Positions 32,908 through 43,466 are shown, counted from the first letter of the stretch. The stretch: DNA of 64,000 nt from Flavobacterium sp. 102 (GCF_003634615.1 NZ_RBKX01000001.1:2108001-2172000); one strand, 5' to 3'. Notes: generated by a model not told the origin, from the letters alone. Program-made: numbers and translations.

Positions 32908-35900
32908 ATGTATATGATTGCCAAAACAAACAAAAAAAATTACTTCTCTGTGAAAAAACTTTTAGGTCTTTTTTTTACAGTGATGTTCTTTTTTTCTCTC
33001 TCTCAACGATTAAATGCCCAAGTTAGCACCTATAATTTTAGTGAAGTAAGTGCAACTTATACGGCGCTTACTTCACCTTCTGTAGCTTATACTGCACCTT
33101 GGGATGATCATACAACCGGTGCAGCTTTTCAAGCAGCTATTGGCTTTAACTTCAGCTATAATGGCGTTACCCAAACTCAATGTTACATTAGTCCCAATGG
33201 TTATATTTCTTTCGGAGTGCAACCAATATTCAATTCTTATTTGCCGTTAAGTGTAGCTACAGTTTTTACTAATGGCGGAACTATAAGTGCGATGGGAATG
33301 GACTTGATATCAACAACCGATGATATTACTTACAATACCATAGGTAGTGCGCCCAACAGAGTTTTTGTAGTGGAATGGACCAATGCCAGAAGAAAATCAA
33401 ATACCGGAAATTTTAACTTCCAAATCCGATTGTTAGAAACCACTAATGCTATTGAACTTTCCTACGGTGTTTGCGCTCCTGATGATTTGACGGTTTTAAA
33501 TGCCCAAGTCGGGATTCGTGGGGTTTCGAATGTCTTTTTACAAGGAGAAGTTCAAAACAGATACCAGACAGGAGTTAATACCAATGCTCCTTGGTTAGGG
33601 AAAACAGTTAACGGTACGGCCAATTCCAATACAGTTAGAACCAGTATAGCCGAATACCCTAATAACGGACTCAAATACACTTATACACCTTCTTTACCTT
33701 GTACAACACCTACCGGAGTTCCTACTGGTTTTGTAATTGGGAATACATCCGTGACTGCAACAGCTTTTATTGGGAATAGTTTTACGGCTGCAAGTCCGGC
33801 TCCCACTAATTACTTAGTCTTAAGGAGCACTACCAATGTGCCACCATCAGCTGTCCAAATTCCAAATCGAACTTATTGGGCGGTTACCAATGTGATTGCG
33901 GGAACTTACACGGTAGTTAGTGTTACTAATGCAACGTCGTTTGCACAAACAGCTTTGTCGCCAAATACCACCTATTATTATTGGGTTATACCTTATAATG
34001 CAGGATGTCTTGGTGGCCCTTTTTATAACTTGAGTGCTATGGCTTCGGCTTCCAATACTACTTGCGCTGCATCACCAACCGGATTGTCAGCTTCAACCGT
34101 AGAAGGAAATTCTTTTACTGCTTCATGGACTGCGGTGTCTGGTGCTACCAATTACATAATAGATGTTTCAACCAACAATACTTTTACAGCCACACTTCCT
34201 GCTTATTCAGGTGTTTCAACAGCAGGGGCAACTGATTTTGCAGTCTCTGGGCTAAATCCTTTGACCACTTATTATTATAGAGTACGTGCCGTGGGAATCA
34301 ACTGTTCAACAAATAGTACAACCGGTTCGGTTACTACGCTTTGTGGTGCATTTCCAATACCGTATTTTCAAAATTTTGATACTACACCTGTTAATGGATT
34401 ACCTACTTGTTTTACCATAACTAATGACAATGCAGATGCCGTGTCTTGGAATGTACAGAATAGTTTAGCCGCGTCAACACCTAATGCATTTCACTTAGCA
34501 ACTAATACAGCTATAGTCACTAATGATTGGTTTTTCACAGCTGGACTAAATTTAACCGCAGGGGTAACTTATCGTTTAAAATTCAAGTACAATACCCAAA
34601 GTGCCGGGACATATTCCGAAAACTTAAGAATTCGTTTAGGTACAGGTCCATCAGAAGCTACAATGAATAATACTATATTGGATTTATCCAATATTATCAA
34701 TACGGTATACCAAACCGCAACCGTCGATTTTACTCCGGTGACTAATAACGTTTTTTATCTTGGCTTTCAAGGGTATAGTTTTGCCAACCAAAGCAAAATA
34801 ATGATTGATGATATTAGTGTTATAGTATCACCAACTTGTTTTGAGCCAAATAATCTTATAATCAGTGCAGTTGGAAGCAATTCGGTAGGGATAAGTTGGA
34901 CAGCATCCTCACCGGAACCTGCCAATGGATATGAATACTATGTCAGCACTTCAAATACTACTCCAAGTGGATCAGTAACACCAACCGGCTCTGTAGGTAT
35001 GGGTATAACGGCTGTGACTATTTCAGGACTGACTCCAGCGACACTATATTACGTGTGGGTTAGAGGAAATTGTAGTAGTAGTGATAAAAGTGTTTGGAGT
35101 AACATTGAAACTTTTAGTACAGATTGTGCAGCGGCAACTTCTTTGACAGTTACCAATGGTACACTTTGCGGAGGAGGTTCAACCACTTTGCAAGCAATAG
35201 GAGCACCGGGTTCAACTATTGAATGGTATGCAGAATCAACAGGAGATACGTTGTTATTTACAGGTAATAATTATATCACGCCAACACTAGGTGCCACCAC
35301 TATCTATTACGCACAATCCCGAGCACCGGGAGGATTGGTAGGATTAGGTCCAATATCACCGTTATTACATGGAGGTGCTCTCGCTCCCCAATTAATTCAA
35401 ACGTTTGTAAGCTTTTCAGTTACTTCAGCAACCACGTTGCAATCATTTGATATTTATCCGATGGTTTCTGGACAAAACGGAACTATAGTGGTTAGAAATG
35501 CTTCTAATGTTCAAATAGCTTCCTATAATTTTGTTACCAATGTCGCCGGTGGAAATACGCCACAAACTATTGCTTTAGCACTTAGTTTAACTGCAGGAAA
35601 TTATTTTGTTTATTTTGAAACACTACCTGTTGCAGGTTTAATGGCTAATATTGACAATACTCTATACCCATATACTTCTTCTTTAGCTAATATAAATGGA
35701 AATGGTTATGACAATACTTTTTTCCTGTATGCTTACAATTGGAAGTTTTCAAATATTTGTCGTTCGTTACTGACTCCAGTAACTGCAACAGTCATTACTC
35801 CTCCGGCAATAGCTTTCAGTAGTTCGTCCTCAGTAATTTGTCAAGGAGAAACAACAGCGTTGGTTACTGTTTCTGGTGCAACGTCTTATGATACTTTTAC

Positions 35901-38778
35901 TTGGAATACAACTGTTGGGCTTTCTGGTTCAATAGCGGCCGGATTTGCATTTAATCCAACAATTACAACTACTTATAACTTAACGGCATCACAATCATCA
36001 GGTAGCTTATGTACCTTGGTAATATCTTATACTGTGACAGTTAAGCCTGAACCACCGGGCATAAGTATCGTTCCGGCTTCGGCAACTATTTGTGATGGGG
36101 CAATACAATCTTTAAATGCAAGTTTAGCGGCTTCAACCCCGGTTATTATTTTTAATGAAAATTTTAATTCGCCTACCGATAACTGGATAAAAACCAATGC
36201 CTCAACCGGTGGGATTGTAGCCAATGCAGCTTGGATTTTAAGGCCAAGTCCATATTCTTATACCAGTTCATATTGGAATATTAATATGAATAGTAATGAT
36301 GTTTCACAGTTTTATTTTTCTAACTCTGATGCTCAAGGAAGTCCAGGGACTAATAGAACATTAACTTATTTAGAGTCTCCTTCAATTAATTTGTCAGGTT
36401 ATACAAGTGCTTCATTGAATTTTTACCATTATTTGAGATACTTTCCTGGTAACAAAGCTAGGGTTGAAGTTTCTATAGATGGAGGTGGCACTTGGACTAT
36501 TTTAAACAGCTTTCTAGCTAATCAAGGGTCTGCATCAAATTTTGTCAATGCTACTTTAAGTATGGATAGTTATGTTGGTAATTCAAATGTTAAAATCAGA
36601 TTTTTATTTGACGCCACATGGGATTTTGGTTGGGCAATTGATAATGTCACAATCACCGGTGTTTTAGCCGTAGAAGTGACTTGGGCGCCACCAACAGAAT
36701 TATATTTTGATGCGGCAGCTACTACAGCTTATATTAGTGGTACACCAACCGGTACCGTTTATACCAAACCAACGACTACAAGAGTTTATACCGGTAGCGT
36801 TGTTGGCGCCAATGGTTGTTCAGCCAGTGTTTCAACAACTGTAACTGTCATTCCGACTCCAATATTAGGTGTGTTGTCCGGCAGTCAGGAAGTATGTGCT
36901 ACTTGGTTGGCCTCTGATTTAACTTTAACCGGTTTTTCAGGTGGAAATATAGTGCGCTGGGAATACGCTACCGACGCAACCTTTACGTTTGGTTTGACGC
37001 CAATTACTAACACAACTTCCACTTTAACCGGTGCGGCAATTGGGACTTTTGCCGGAACGCGTTATTATAGAGTGGTCTTGCAGAGTGGCACTTGTCCGGT
37101 GGTTTATTCAAATTCAGTTTATGTTGTTTATCCTTCTACTACTTGGGATGGAGTGACATGGAGTAACGGTACACCTAACTCAGGACTGAGAGCCATCTTC
37201 AATGGCGGCGCTACAACTTTTTCTTCTGTGAGTGATATAGAAGCTTGTTCGATTGAGGTAATATCGGGAACTGTAAACATTAATTCTGGACATACATTAA
37301 TTGTTCAAAACGATGTGAAAGTAACCGGTGGTTCGTTAACTTTTGAAAATAATGCGAGTTTAGTGCAAATCAATACGCTAAATAATAATGGTGTGGCTTT
37401 TGCTAATAGTGGCAACATTACCTATAAAAGAGTCAGCACACCAATCAAGAAGTTTGACTATATTTATTGGTCAACTCCTGTAAGTCCACAAACTTTGATG
37501 GACTTTTCACCAGCCACTACTTTGTTTTTCTCTTATGATCCGGTTGTAAACAATTGGGCTTATGCTACTAGTACTATTCCAATGATTCTCGGAAAGGGCT
37601 ATCTGATTCGAGCTCCAGATGTTGCGCCTTTTAATGTGTCCACACCAAACAATTACCTTGGTTCTTTTATTGGTGTGCCTAATACAGGAAACATAACAAT
37701 CCCTATAGTGGGTGGTTCCAATCAATTTAATCTTATCGGTAATCCTTATCCGAGTGCTTTAGGGGCAAATGCCTTTTTATCTGATCTTGCAAATGTGCCA
37801 GTAATCGATGCGACAATTTATTTATGGACGCACAATACGCCAATCACAAATAATAATTACAACGCCGCTGATTATGCCATGTACAATTATTCTGGTGGTG
37901 TTGGAACCGGTACAGCAGCTTTGAATCCCGGATTGAATAGCAGTGTACCTAATGGTAAAATTGCCTCCGGTCAAGGTTTTTTTGTAAAAGGATTATCGTC
38001 AGGCAATATAATTTATAAAAACAGCATGAGATTGGTAGGGGATAACGATCAGTTCTTCAGAATGAACAATCCTTCTAACAGTGAGTCTGCCATTGAACTG
38101 GAACGTCACCGTTTTTGGTTGGATATTTATAATGATGAGGGTGCTTATAAGCAAATGCTAATCGCCTATATTGAAAACGCGACCAATAGCGGAATCGACA
38201 GAGGTTTTGACGGCGAAATGGTAGATATTGGAAATCCGGTGACGCTTTACACACCTCAGGAAGATAAAAAACTATCTATTCAAGGACGCGCATTGCCATT
38301 TAATGAGACCGATGTAATTCCGATTGGGTATAAGTCCAATTCGGCTACTGCTTACCAAATTAAACTATCCGCTTTTGACGGTTTATTCGATACTCAGTTT
38401 ATTTATTTAGAAGATACAACGCTTAACATTATCCACGATTTAAAAGCCTCTAATTATCAGTTTACCACAGAAGCAGGTACTTTTGAAGAGCGATTCAAAA
38501 TCATATTTACCAATAATGCTTTGGGTATTGACAGTCCAACCCTGACTTCCAACCAAGTAGTTATTTATAAAAATAACGACCATAATTTTGTTATTTTAAC
38601 TGGTAACGTTCTTATGGAATCGGTAAAAGTATTTGATGTCAGAGGTCGTTTATTGATAGAGCAAAAAGGAATCAATGCTACTCAAACTATTGTAAGCAGC
38701 GGATTGGCTAACGAAGTACTGCTTATTCAAATTACCTCTACCGATGGAGTGGTTGTAACTAAAAAGGTTATTCGATAG
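32908..38778 (+). CDS. Giant T9SS-secreted adhesin-like protein
   Basis: 1956 residues. The frame begins with TTG at 32896; ATG 32908 (or 32914) is more credible. Signal peptide ends near RLNAQ. The N-terminal ~230 residues resemble the GEVED/BNR-like beta domain seen in flavobacterial giants. They are followed by fibronectin type III-like modules (SPTGLSASTVEGNSFTASWT; FEPNNLIISAVGSNSVGISW), MAM/laminin-G-like modules (residues ~490-640 and ~1080-1240), PKD/Ig-like spacers and a C-terminal region with GKGYLIRAP and GNPYPSAL. The last ~75 residues (VIYKNNDHNFVIL ... GVVVTKKVIR) look like a type C sorting signal. Probably surface exposed, for adhesion or binding of polymers. Confidence 0.85.
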   Translation: MYMIAKTNKKNYFSVKKLLGLFFTVMFFFSLSQRLNAQVSTYNFSEVSATYTALTSPSVAYTAPWDDHTTGAAFQAAIGFNFSYNGVTQTQCYISPNGYISFGVQPIFNSYLPLSVATVFTNGGTISAMGMDLISTTDDITYNTIGSAPNRVFVVEWTNARRKSNTGNFNFQIRLLETTNAIELSYGVCAPDDLTVLNAQVGIRGVSNVFLQGEVQNRYQTGVNTNAPWLGKTVNGTANSNTVRTSIAEYPNNGLKYTYTPSLPCTTPTGVPTGFVIGNTSVTATAFIGNSFTAASPAPTNYLVLRSTTNVPPSAVQIPNRTYWAVTNVIAGTYTVVSVTNATSFAQTALSPNTTYYYWVIPYNAGCLGGPFYNLSAMASASNTTCAASPTGLSASTVEGNSFTASWTAVSGATNYIIDVSTNNTFTATLPAYSGVSTAGATDFAVSGLNPLTTYYYRVRAVGINCSTNSTTGSVTTLCGAFPIPYFQNFDTTPVNGLPTCFTITNDNADAVSWNVQNSLAASTPNAFHLATNTAIVTNDWFFTAGLNLTAGVTYRLKFKYNTQSAGTYSENLRIRLGTGPSEATMNNTILDLSNIINTVYQTATVDFTPVTNNVFYLGFQGYSFANQSKIMIDDISVIVSPTCFEPNNLIISAVGSNSVGISWTASSPEPANGYEYYVSTSNTTPSGSVTPTGSVGMGITAVTISGLTPATLYYVWVRGNCSSSDKSVWSNIETFSTDCAAATSLTVTNGTLCGGGSTTLQAIGAPGSTIEWYAESTGDTLLFTGNNYITPTLGATTIYYAQSRAPGGLVGLGPISPLLHGGALAPQLIQTFVSFSVTSATTLQSFDIYPMVSGQNGTIVVRNASNVQIASYNFVTNVAGGNTPQTIALALSLTAGNYFVYFETLPVAGLMANIDNTLYPYTSSLANINGNGYDNTFFLYAYNWKFSNICRSLLTPVTATVITPPAIAFSSSSSVICQGETTALVTVSGATSYDTFTWNTTVGLSGSIAAGFAFNPTITTTYNLTASQSSGSLCTLVISYTVTVKPEPPGISIVPASATICDGAIQSLNASLAASTPVIIFNENFNSPTDNWIKTNASTGGIVANAAWILRPSPYSYTSSYWNINMNSNDVSQFYFSNSDAQGSPGTNRTLTYLESPSINLSGYTSASLNFYHYLRYFPGNKARVEVSIDGGGTWTILNSFLANQGSASNFVNATLSMDSYVGNSNVKIRFLFDATWDFGWAIDNVTITGVLAVEVTWAPPTELYFDAAATTAYISGTPTGTVYTKPTTTRVYTGSVVGANGCSASVSTTVTVIPTPILGVLSGSQEVCATWLASDLTLTGFSGGNIVRWEYATDATFTFGLTPITNTTSTLTGAAIGTFAGTRYYRVVLQSGTCPVVYSNSVYVVYPSTTWDGVTWSNGTPNSGLRAIFNGGATTFSSVSDIEACSIEVISGTVNINSGHTLIVQNDVKVTGGSLTFENNASLVQINTLNNNGVAFANSGNITYKRVSTPIKKFDYIYWSTPVSPQTLMDFSPATTLFFSYDPVVNNWAYATSTIPMILGKGYLIRAPDVAPFNVSTPNNYLGSFIGVPNTGNITIPIVGGSNQFNLIGNPYPSALGANAFLSDLANVPVIDATIYLWTHNTPITNNNYNAADYAMYNYSGGVGTGTAALNPGLNSSVPNGKIASGQGFFVKGLSSGNIIYKNSMRLVGDNDQFFRMNNPSNSESAIELERHRFWLDIYNDEGAYKQMLIAYIENATNSGIDRGFDGEMVDIGNPVTLYTPQEDKKLSIQGRALPFNETDVIPIGYKSNSATAYQIKLSAFDGLFDTQFIYLEDTTLNIIHDLKASNYQFTTEAGTFEERFKIIFTNNALGIDSPTLTSNQVVIYKNNDHNFVILTGNVLMESVKVFDVRGRLLIEQKGINATQTIVSSGLANEVLLIQITSTDGVVVTKKVIR

Positions 38779-38808
38779 TCTTTAATTTACGGAAAAGACA
38801 GTAGCCAT

Positions 38809-39186
38809 TTATTCATCATCCACCTCAAACCCAAATTCATCTAAGTCTCTTCTGTCTTTCTTAGTAGGTCTGCCTGTTCCGGTTTTGCGATAGTGCTCTT
38901 TAGATAATTTTAATAGTTCCAAATGGGCAAAAGTTTCCGCAGGCGTTTCGTCTTTGCGGTAAATATCGACCAGTTTAGCACCAACCCTGTTGGCCGGTAT
39001 ATCTAAAACGGATACAATGTAGGTAATTTGATCCTTTCTAAAAGTAATTTTATCCATAGGAAACACCTCTCTAGAAGCCTTAGCCACTTGTCCATTCACC
39101 GTAATTTGATTTTTCCGACAAGCCTCGGTTACCATGTTTCTGGTTTTGTAATATCGAATACACCATAAATATTTATCAACTCTCAT
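38809..39186 (-). CDS. S4 domain RNA-binding protein (Hsp15-like)
   Basis: 125 residues. An S4 fold at the N-terminus, MRVDKYLWCIRYYKTRNMVTEAC followed by QITVNGQVAKASREV, and a basic C-terminus. Hsp15 (HslR) rescues stalled 50S subunits that carry peptidyl-tRNA. The ATG at 39186 is preferred over 39231: MRVDKYLW is the family's own start, and a minus-strand -7 box TATTTTTG lies at 39218-39225. Confidence 0.88.
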   Translation of the reverse strand: MRVDKYLWCIRYYKTRNMVTEACRKNQITVNGQVAKASREVFPMDKITFRKDQITYIVSVLDIPANRVGAKLVDIYRKDETPAETFAHLELLKLSKEHYRKTGTGRPTKKDRRDLDEFGFEVDDE

Positions 39187-39217
39187 TTTTTTTCCAAAAT
39201 CAACGTTAAATAGTTTA

Positions 39218-39225
39218 CAAAAATA
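39218..39225 (-). promoter_or_regulatory. -7 box of the S4-protein gene
   Basis: TATTTTTG on the minus strand, 31 bases before ATG 39186; supports the shorter start. Confidence 0.4.
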
Positions 39226-39265
39226 AATCAATATTGTATCTTGCGGACTTAAATATCATACAAAA

Positions 39266-40258
39266 ATGAATAATTTTTTTAAAACTATCCTAGGCTTCAC
39301 CTTAGCTTTATTGGTAGTTTCCTGTTCAAAAGACGATGAAAAAGCAGTGCCTTTGCGAGATTATGCAGAACAATATGCAAAGGATATTGTATTAATTGAA
39401 GAGTTTTTACAAACACATTATATAGACGTTATTGACAATCCGGGTGCTCCTAATGATCAAGACGTAACTTTTACTAAAATACCTGCAGGCGGAACGCAAA
39501 CACCTATTTGGGACAGTCCTGATTTAGTAACCAATTATACAGTTAGTCTACATGACATCACTTATAAATTGTATTATTTAAAACTAAGAGGACATGTAGA
39601 CCGTAGTATTTCTTCCCCTGAAGATATTGCAAAAGCACCCTGTAATGTAGATAGAGTATTGGCTTCTTATGTCGGACAATACATATACAAAACAACTGAA
39701 ACCGTAGATGACGAAACTGTAGAATCAATCGAAATAAAAGAATTTGAGAAAAACTTAAATCCTCAAAGTTTTTTAACCTTGTCTTCTACTATTAGAGGTT
39801 GGAGTGAAATTTTCCCTAGATTCAAATCAGGAACCTACGTTGGAAACCCTGATGGAACAATAACCTATTCTGATTTTGGTGCCGGTATTATGTTTGTCCC
39901 ATCGGGATTGGCTTATTATGGAAGCTCATCGGGTTCAATTCCGGGTTATTCTAACTTAATTTTTGCTTTTAAATTATACGAAATTCAAAGAGTTGATAAC
40001 GATGGTGACGGTATTTTTTCTTACCAAGAAGATTTAAATAATGATGGGTATGTAAGAGCGTTGGAGGAAGGAGTAGCCAATATTGATGATACTGATGGTG
40101 ATGGTACTCCTGATTTTTTAGACGTTGATGACGATGGCGATTTTTTCATGACCAAAGTTGAGATCAAGAACCCTTTGACGGGAATAGCTTATCCTTATGA
40201 TCAGATTCCTTTATGTTCAGACGGCAAGAAAAAACATCTTACAGCCGATTGTCACTAA
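39266..40258 (+). CDS. FKBP-like lipoprotein with calcium-type repeats
   Basis: 330 residues. Lipobox at Cys20 (LVVSC). The C-terminal half of the FKBP fold is visible (GWSEIFPRFKSGT, IMFVPSGLAYYG, IPGYSNLIFAFKLYEIQ), so a peptidyl-prolyl isomerase fold is likely, but the N-terminal half has diverged. After it come DxDxDG loops (DNDGDGIF, DTDGDGTPDFLDVDDDGD), typical of calcium-binding thrombospondin type 3 repeats. Envelope-anchored; may help fold secreted proteins. Activity unproven. Confidence 0.75.
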   Translation: MNNFFKTILGFTLALLVVSCSKDDEKAVPLRDYAEQYAKDIVLIEEFLQTHYIDVIDNPGAPNDQDVTFTKIPAGGTQTPIWDSPDLVTNYTVSLHDITYKLYYLKLRGHVDRSISSPEDIAKAPCNVDRVLASYVGQYIYKTTETVDDETVESIEIKEFEKNLNPQSFLTLSSTIRGWSEIFPRFKSGTYVGNPDGTITYSDFGAGIMFVPSGLAYYGSSSGSIPGYSNLIFAFKLYEIQRVDNDGDGIFSYQEDLNNDGYVRALEEGVANIDDTDGDGTPDFLDVDDDGDFFMTKVEIKNPLTGIAYPYDQIPLCSDGKKKHLTADCH

Positions 40259-40279
40259 TTTATAGTAACAGTATAAATA

Positions 40280-40307
40280 AAAAAGTCCCGAGCAATCGGG
40301 ACTTTTT
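40280..40307. terminator. Bidirectional terminator
   Basis: AAAAAGTCCCGA / TCGGGACTTTTT with a 4-base loop, between the FKBP lipoprotein and transketolase genes. Confidence 0.87.
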
Positions 40308-40325
40308 GTTTACTATAAAATAGCT

Positions 40326-41279
40326 TTATTTTCTTTTAATCACTTTTTCTACAGCTTCAACAATGGCTTGGTTGTTTAGTTTGTATTTCTCCATCAATTG
40401 TTCCGGAGTTCCGCTTTCGCCAAAGCTATCGTTCACTGCTACAAACTCTTGCGGTGTTGGATTGTTTAATGCTAAAACTCTGGCAACGCTTTCACCTAAA
40501 CCACCTAAAAAGTTATGTTCTTCAGCGGTTACAATACAACCGGTTTTGGCTACTGATTTTAAAATAGCTTCGTCATCCAACGGTTTAATGGTGTGGATAT
40601 TGATTACTTCTGCCGAAATTCCTTTAGCTTCTAATGCTTCCGCTGCAATTAAGGCTTCCCAAACTAAGTGACCTGTTGCTACAATCGTTACATCTGTACC
40701 TTCACTTAGCATAATCGCTTTCCCAATTACAAACGGCTCATCAGCAGGAGTGAAGTTAGGCACAACCGGACGTCCAAAACGCAAATAAGCCGGACCGTTA
40801 TGATCCGCTAACGCAATTGTTGCCGCTTTGGTTTGGTTGTAATCACAAGTGTTAATTACCGTCATTCCCGGTAACATTTTCATCAATCCGATGTCTTCTA
40901 AAATTTGGTGTGTGGCACCATCTTCGCCCAAAGTCAATCCGGCATGCGAAGCACAAATCTTTACATTCTTGTCGGAATAAGCTACTGATTGGCGAATTTG
41001 GTCATAAACCCTTCCGGTAGAAAAATTAGCAAAAGTTCCGGTAAATGGAATCTTTCCACCAATAGTCAAACCGGCCGCAATACCAATCATATTGGCTTCT
41101 GCAATACCAATCTGGAAAAAACGCTCCGGATGGTTCTTTTTAAAATCGTCAAATTTCAACGAACCAATTAAATCCGCACAAAGCGCCACGACGTTTTCAT
41201 TTTTTTGTCCTAATTCGGTCATTCCTGCTCCAAATCCTGAACGGGTATCTTTACTTCCTGTATTTTCGTATTTTTTCAT
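40326..41279 (-). CDS. Transketolase, C-terminal subunit
   Basis: 317 residues carrying the pyrimidine-binding and C-terminal domains of transketolase: [36 protein letters not shown] (with the catalytic Glu), [14 protein letters not shown] and [14 protein letters not shown]. It pairs with the product of the gene upstream (41357-42202) to give one active enzyme of the pentose phosphate pathway. The 77-bp gap holds a degenerate repeat (AAGGTTCAAAGCGACTAAGG-like). Split transketolase is normal in Bacteroidota. Confidence 0.92.
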   Translation of the reverse strand: MKKYENTGSKDTRSGFGAGMTELGQKNENVVALCADLIGSLKFDDFKKNHPERFFQIGIAEANMIGIAAGLTIGGKIPFTGTFANFSTGRVYDQIRQSVAYSDKNVKICASHAGLTLGEDGATHQILEDIGLMKMLPGMTVINTCDYNQTKAATIALADHNGPAYLRFGRPVVPNFTPADEPFVIGKAIMLSEGTDVTIVATGHLVWEALIAAEALEAKGISAEVINIHTIKPLDDEAILKSVAKTGCIVTAEEHNFLGGLGESVARVLALNNPTPQEFVAVNDSFGESGTPEQLMEKYKLNNQAIVEAVEKVIKRK

Positions 41280-41356
41280 TGTTTCTTTTTAAGGTTCAAA
41301 GCGACTAAGGCTCTGAGGTACTAAGGTTTTAATTTACAATATTATTTGTAACGGAA

Positions 41357-42202
41357 TTAATAATCGCCTAAAGTCTCAGCATTTTGTGCTAATCCGATAG
41401 CCAACTGATCGTTATTAGGTGCTTTTCCGTGCCAAGCATGAGTATGCATCATAAAATCGACACCATTGCCCATAACGGTATGTAACAAAACACAAACCGG
41501 TTTTCCTTTTCCGGTTCTGCTTTTGGCATCTTCCATTCCAGCAATAATTGCATCGATATTGTTTCCGTCTTTAATTTCTAATACATCCCAATCAAAGGCT
41601 TCAAACTTGGCTTTCAAATTCCCCATGTTCAATACGTCATTAGTTGAACCGTCAATTTGTTGTCCATTGTAATCCACAGTGGCAATTAGGTTGTCCACTT
41701 TTTTGGCTGAAGCATACATAATAGCTTCCCAGTTTTGACCTTCTTGCAATTCACCGTCACCATGAAGGGAATAAATTAAATGATTGTCGTTGTTTAATTT
41801 TTTAGCTTGAGCCGCACCAATAGCAACCGATAAACCTTGGCCCAATGAACCCGAAGCAATTCTAACACCCGGTAAGTGGTCATGAGTTGTTGGATGGCCT
41901 TGTAAACGCGAGTTCAATTTTCTGAAAGTTGCTAATTCTGCCACTTGGAAATAACCTGAACGTGCCAAAACGCTGTAGAAGACAGGTGAAATGTGACCGT
42001 TAGACAAGAAGAATAAATCTTCGCCTTTGCCGTTCATGTCAAAGTCCGGATTTCTTTTCAATAAGTGTTGGTATAACACTGTGAAAAATTCGGCACAGCC
42101 TAAGGAACCACCGGGATGTCCCGAGTTTACGGCATGAACCATACGAAGAATGTCTCTGCGTACTTGTGATGTAAAATCTTGTAAATGTTGTGTGTTAGAC
42201 AT
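41357..42202 (-). CDS. Transketolase, N-terminal subunit
   Basis: 281 residues with the thiamine diphosphate-binding domain: HPGGSLGCAEFFTVLY, GHISPVFYSVLA, and the Mg/ThDP motif HGDGELQEGQNWEAIMYA with the following DYNGQQIDGS. It should form a heterodimer with the downstream subunit. A convincing promoter precedes it (42230-42261). Confidence 0.93.
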   Translation of the reverse strand: MSNTQHLQDFTSQVRRDILRMVHAVNSGHPGGSLGCAEFFTVLYQHLLKRNPDFDMNGKGEDLFFLSNGHISPVFYSVLARSGYFQVAELATFRKLNSRLQGHPTTHDHLPGVRIASGSLGQGLSVAIGAAQAKKLNNDNHLIYSLHGDGELQEGQNWEAIMYASAKKVDNLIATVDYNGQQIDGSTNDVLNMGNLKAKFEAFDWDVLEIKDGNNIDAIIAGMEDAKSRTGKGKPVCVLLHTVMGNGVDFMMHTHAWHGKAPNNDQLAIGLAQNAETLGDY

Positions 42203-42229
42203 TATAAATTAGGTATAAATTATTGTGCT

Positions 42230-42261
42230 CAAAAGTAATTCTAATTTTTGCAAGCCGCAAA
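42230..42261 (-). promoter_or_regulatory. Promoter of the transketolase operon
   Basis: Minus strand: TTTG (42258-42261), 20-base spacer, TACTTTTG (42230-42237). Good agreement with the Bacteroidota -33/-7 pattern, 27 bases before ATG 42202. Confidence 0.65.
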
Positions 42262-42396
42262 AGTTTTACAAATTAGTTATCAAAGGGTTATTAATAAACT
42301 TAATTTCTTAATGAGAACCCATTGGTGTCAGATTGAAATTCTATAATAAAATGACAATATTCTGTAACATATTTTTTTACGGTTTCTGCTAATTTT

Positions 42397-42822
42397 ATGA
42401 TTCAATTTCAAGTTGCTATGAAAAACTCACAAACCCTTTTTTATTTAGATGATGATGATGAAGATTTAGACTTCTTTAAAGAAATTGCCGAAGACTTAGG
42501 GCACACAGTCAGAGGATTTAGCGAAGGAAGAATTATGCTATTGGTCTTAGAAACCGAAAGACAAAAGCCGGATATGATATTTTTGGATATACATATGCCA
42601 ATACTTAATGGTCAGGAAATTTTGGAAATCATTAAAAAATCAGACACGCTTAAAAAGATTCCAATTGTAATGGTCTCCGGTGCATACCCTAAAAAGTTAG
42701 TAAAGCACTTCTCTGATCTTGGAGTCGACTATATGATGAAAAAACACCATGTGCACGATTACAGAGAATCATTAAGAGAAATACTGGATACCCATTTTAG
42801 AAAAAGTAGAGCAGCTTCTTAA
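42397..42822 (+). CDS. Single-domain response regulator
   Basis: 141 residues (134 if ATG 42418 is used). A lone receiver domain: acidic pocket LDDDDED, phospho-acceptor Asp in MIFLDIHMP, Ser/Thr in VMVSG and a Lys in MKKHH. No output domain, so it acts by protein contact or as a phosphate relay. The partner kinase is not beside it. Ended by the hairpin at 42871-42906. Confidence 0.9.
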   Translation: MIQFQVAMKNSQTLFYLDDDDEDLDFFKEIAEDLGHTVRGFSEGRIMLLVLETERQKPDMIFLDIHMPILNGQEILEIIKKSDTLKKIPIVMVSGAYPKKLVKHFSDLGVDYMMKKHHVHDYRESLREILDTHFRKSRAAS

Positions 42823-42870
42823 AATAATAATAATTAAGTAATACACATTACCAAACTTAATCACTATTTC

Positions 42871-42906
42871 AAAACAACCTCAAAGGGATTTGAGGTTGTT
42901 TTTTTT
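42871..42906 (+). terminator. Terminator after the response regulator
   Basis: AACAACCTCAAA / TTTGAGGTTGTT with GGGA loop, then a T8 run. Confidence 0.87.
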
Positions 42907-43035
42907 GCTCCAAAAGTTTGGTTTAGGCATGATGTGGCAATGATATAAATTTGAGTAAGAATTGTACAAATTCTTCCGGTCAGATTGGTTTACTTTTACA
43001 ATAATGGTAAAATAACAACTCATAAAAGTTATAGG

Positions 43036-43335
43036 ATGGAAAATAAAGGAAAGTTAAGCGCAACAACAAAAAGTAAGACACAGTCGGAAAGCAAATATGA
43101 TTCGCATTCTGAAGAAAAACCAACCCAAAAAACCACTGTAGTTACCGATTCAAACCCGGATAGAGTGTCCCATGACAATACTGCTGATTATTTAAAAAAA
43201 ATACCGCTAGAAAAAGAGAAAGCTCGTGATTTAAGTGAGGATGCTACGGAAGACAATAAAAAGAGAAACAATCCGCAAAAAGATTGGGATGCTTCTTTTT
43301 ACCCAGATAAGAGAACTTCTCTTCAAGGGAATTAA
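43036..43335 (+). CDS. Small hydrophilic protein, unknown
   Basis: 99 residues from ATG 43036 (MENKGKLSATTKSKTQSESK), which gives a better N-terminus than the open frame's 42985. Almost no hydrophobic residues, many Lys, Glu, Asp, Ser and Asn; no signal peptide. It should be largely disordered, like desiccation- or stress-linked small proteins, but I recognise no family. A weak hairpin with T-run follows at 43358-43395. Confidence 0.6.
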   Translation: MENKGKLSATTKSKTQSESKYDSHSEEKPTQKTTVVTDSNPDRVSHDNTADYLKKIPLEKEKARDLSEDATEDNKKRNNPQKDWDASFYPDKRTSLQGN

Positions 43336-43357
43336 CAAGTTTGTTTAGTTTTGTGTA

Positions 43358-43395
43358 AAAGACAATCTCTCATTTTGTGATGGGTTGTCTTTTTT
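43358..43395 (+). terminator. Probable terminator after the hydrophilic gene
   Basis: AAGACAA...TTGTCTT with an imperfect inner stem and T8 run. Confidence 0.6.
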
Positions 43396-43466
43396 TTATA
43401 GCCTATCTAAAACCATAATTGTAGTACACCTAAATAAGCCCTAAATACCCAACTGTTAAATAAAAT

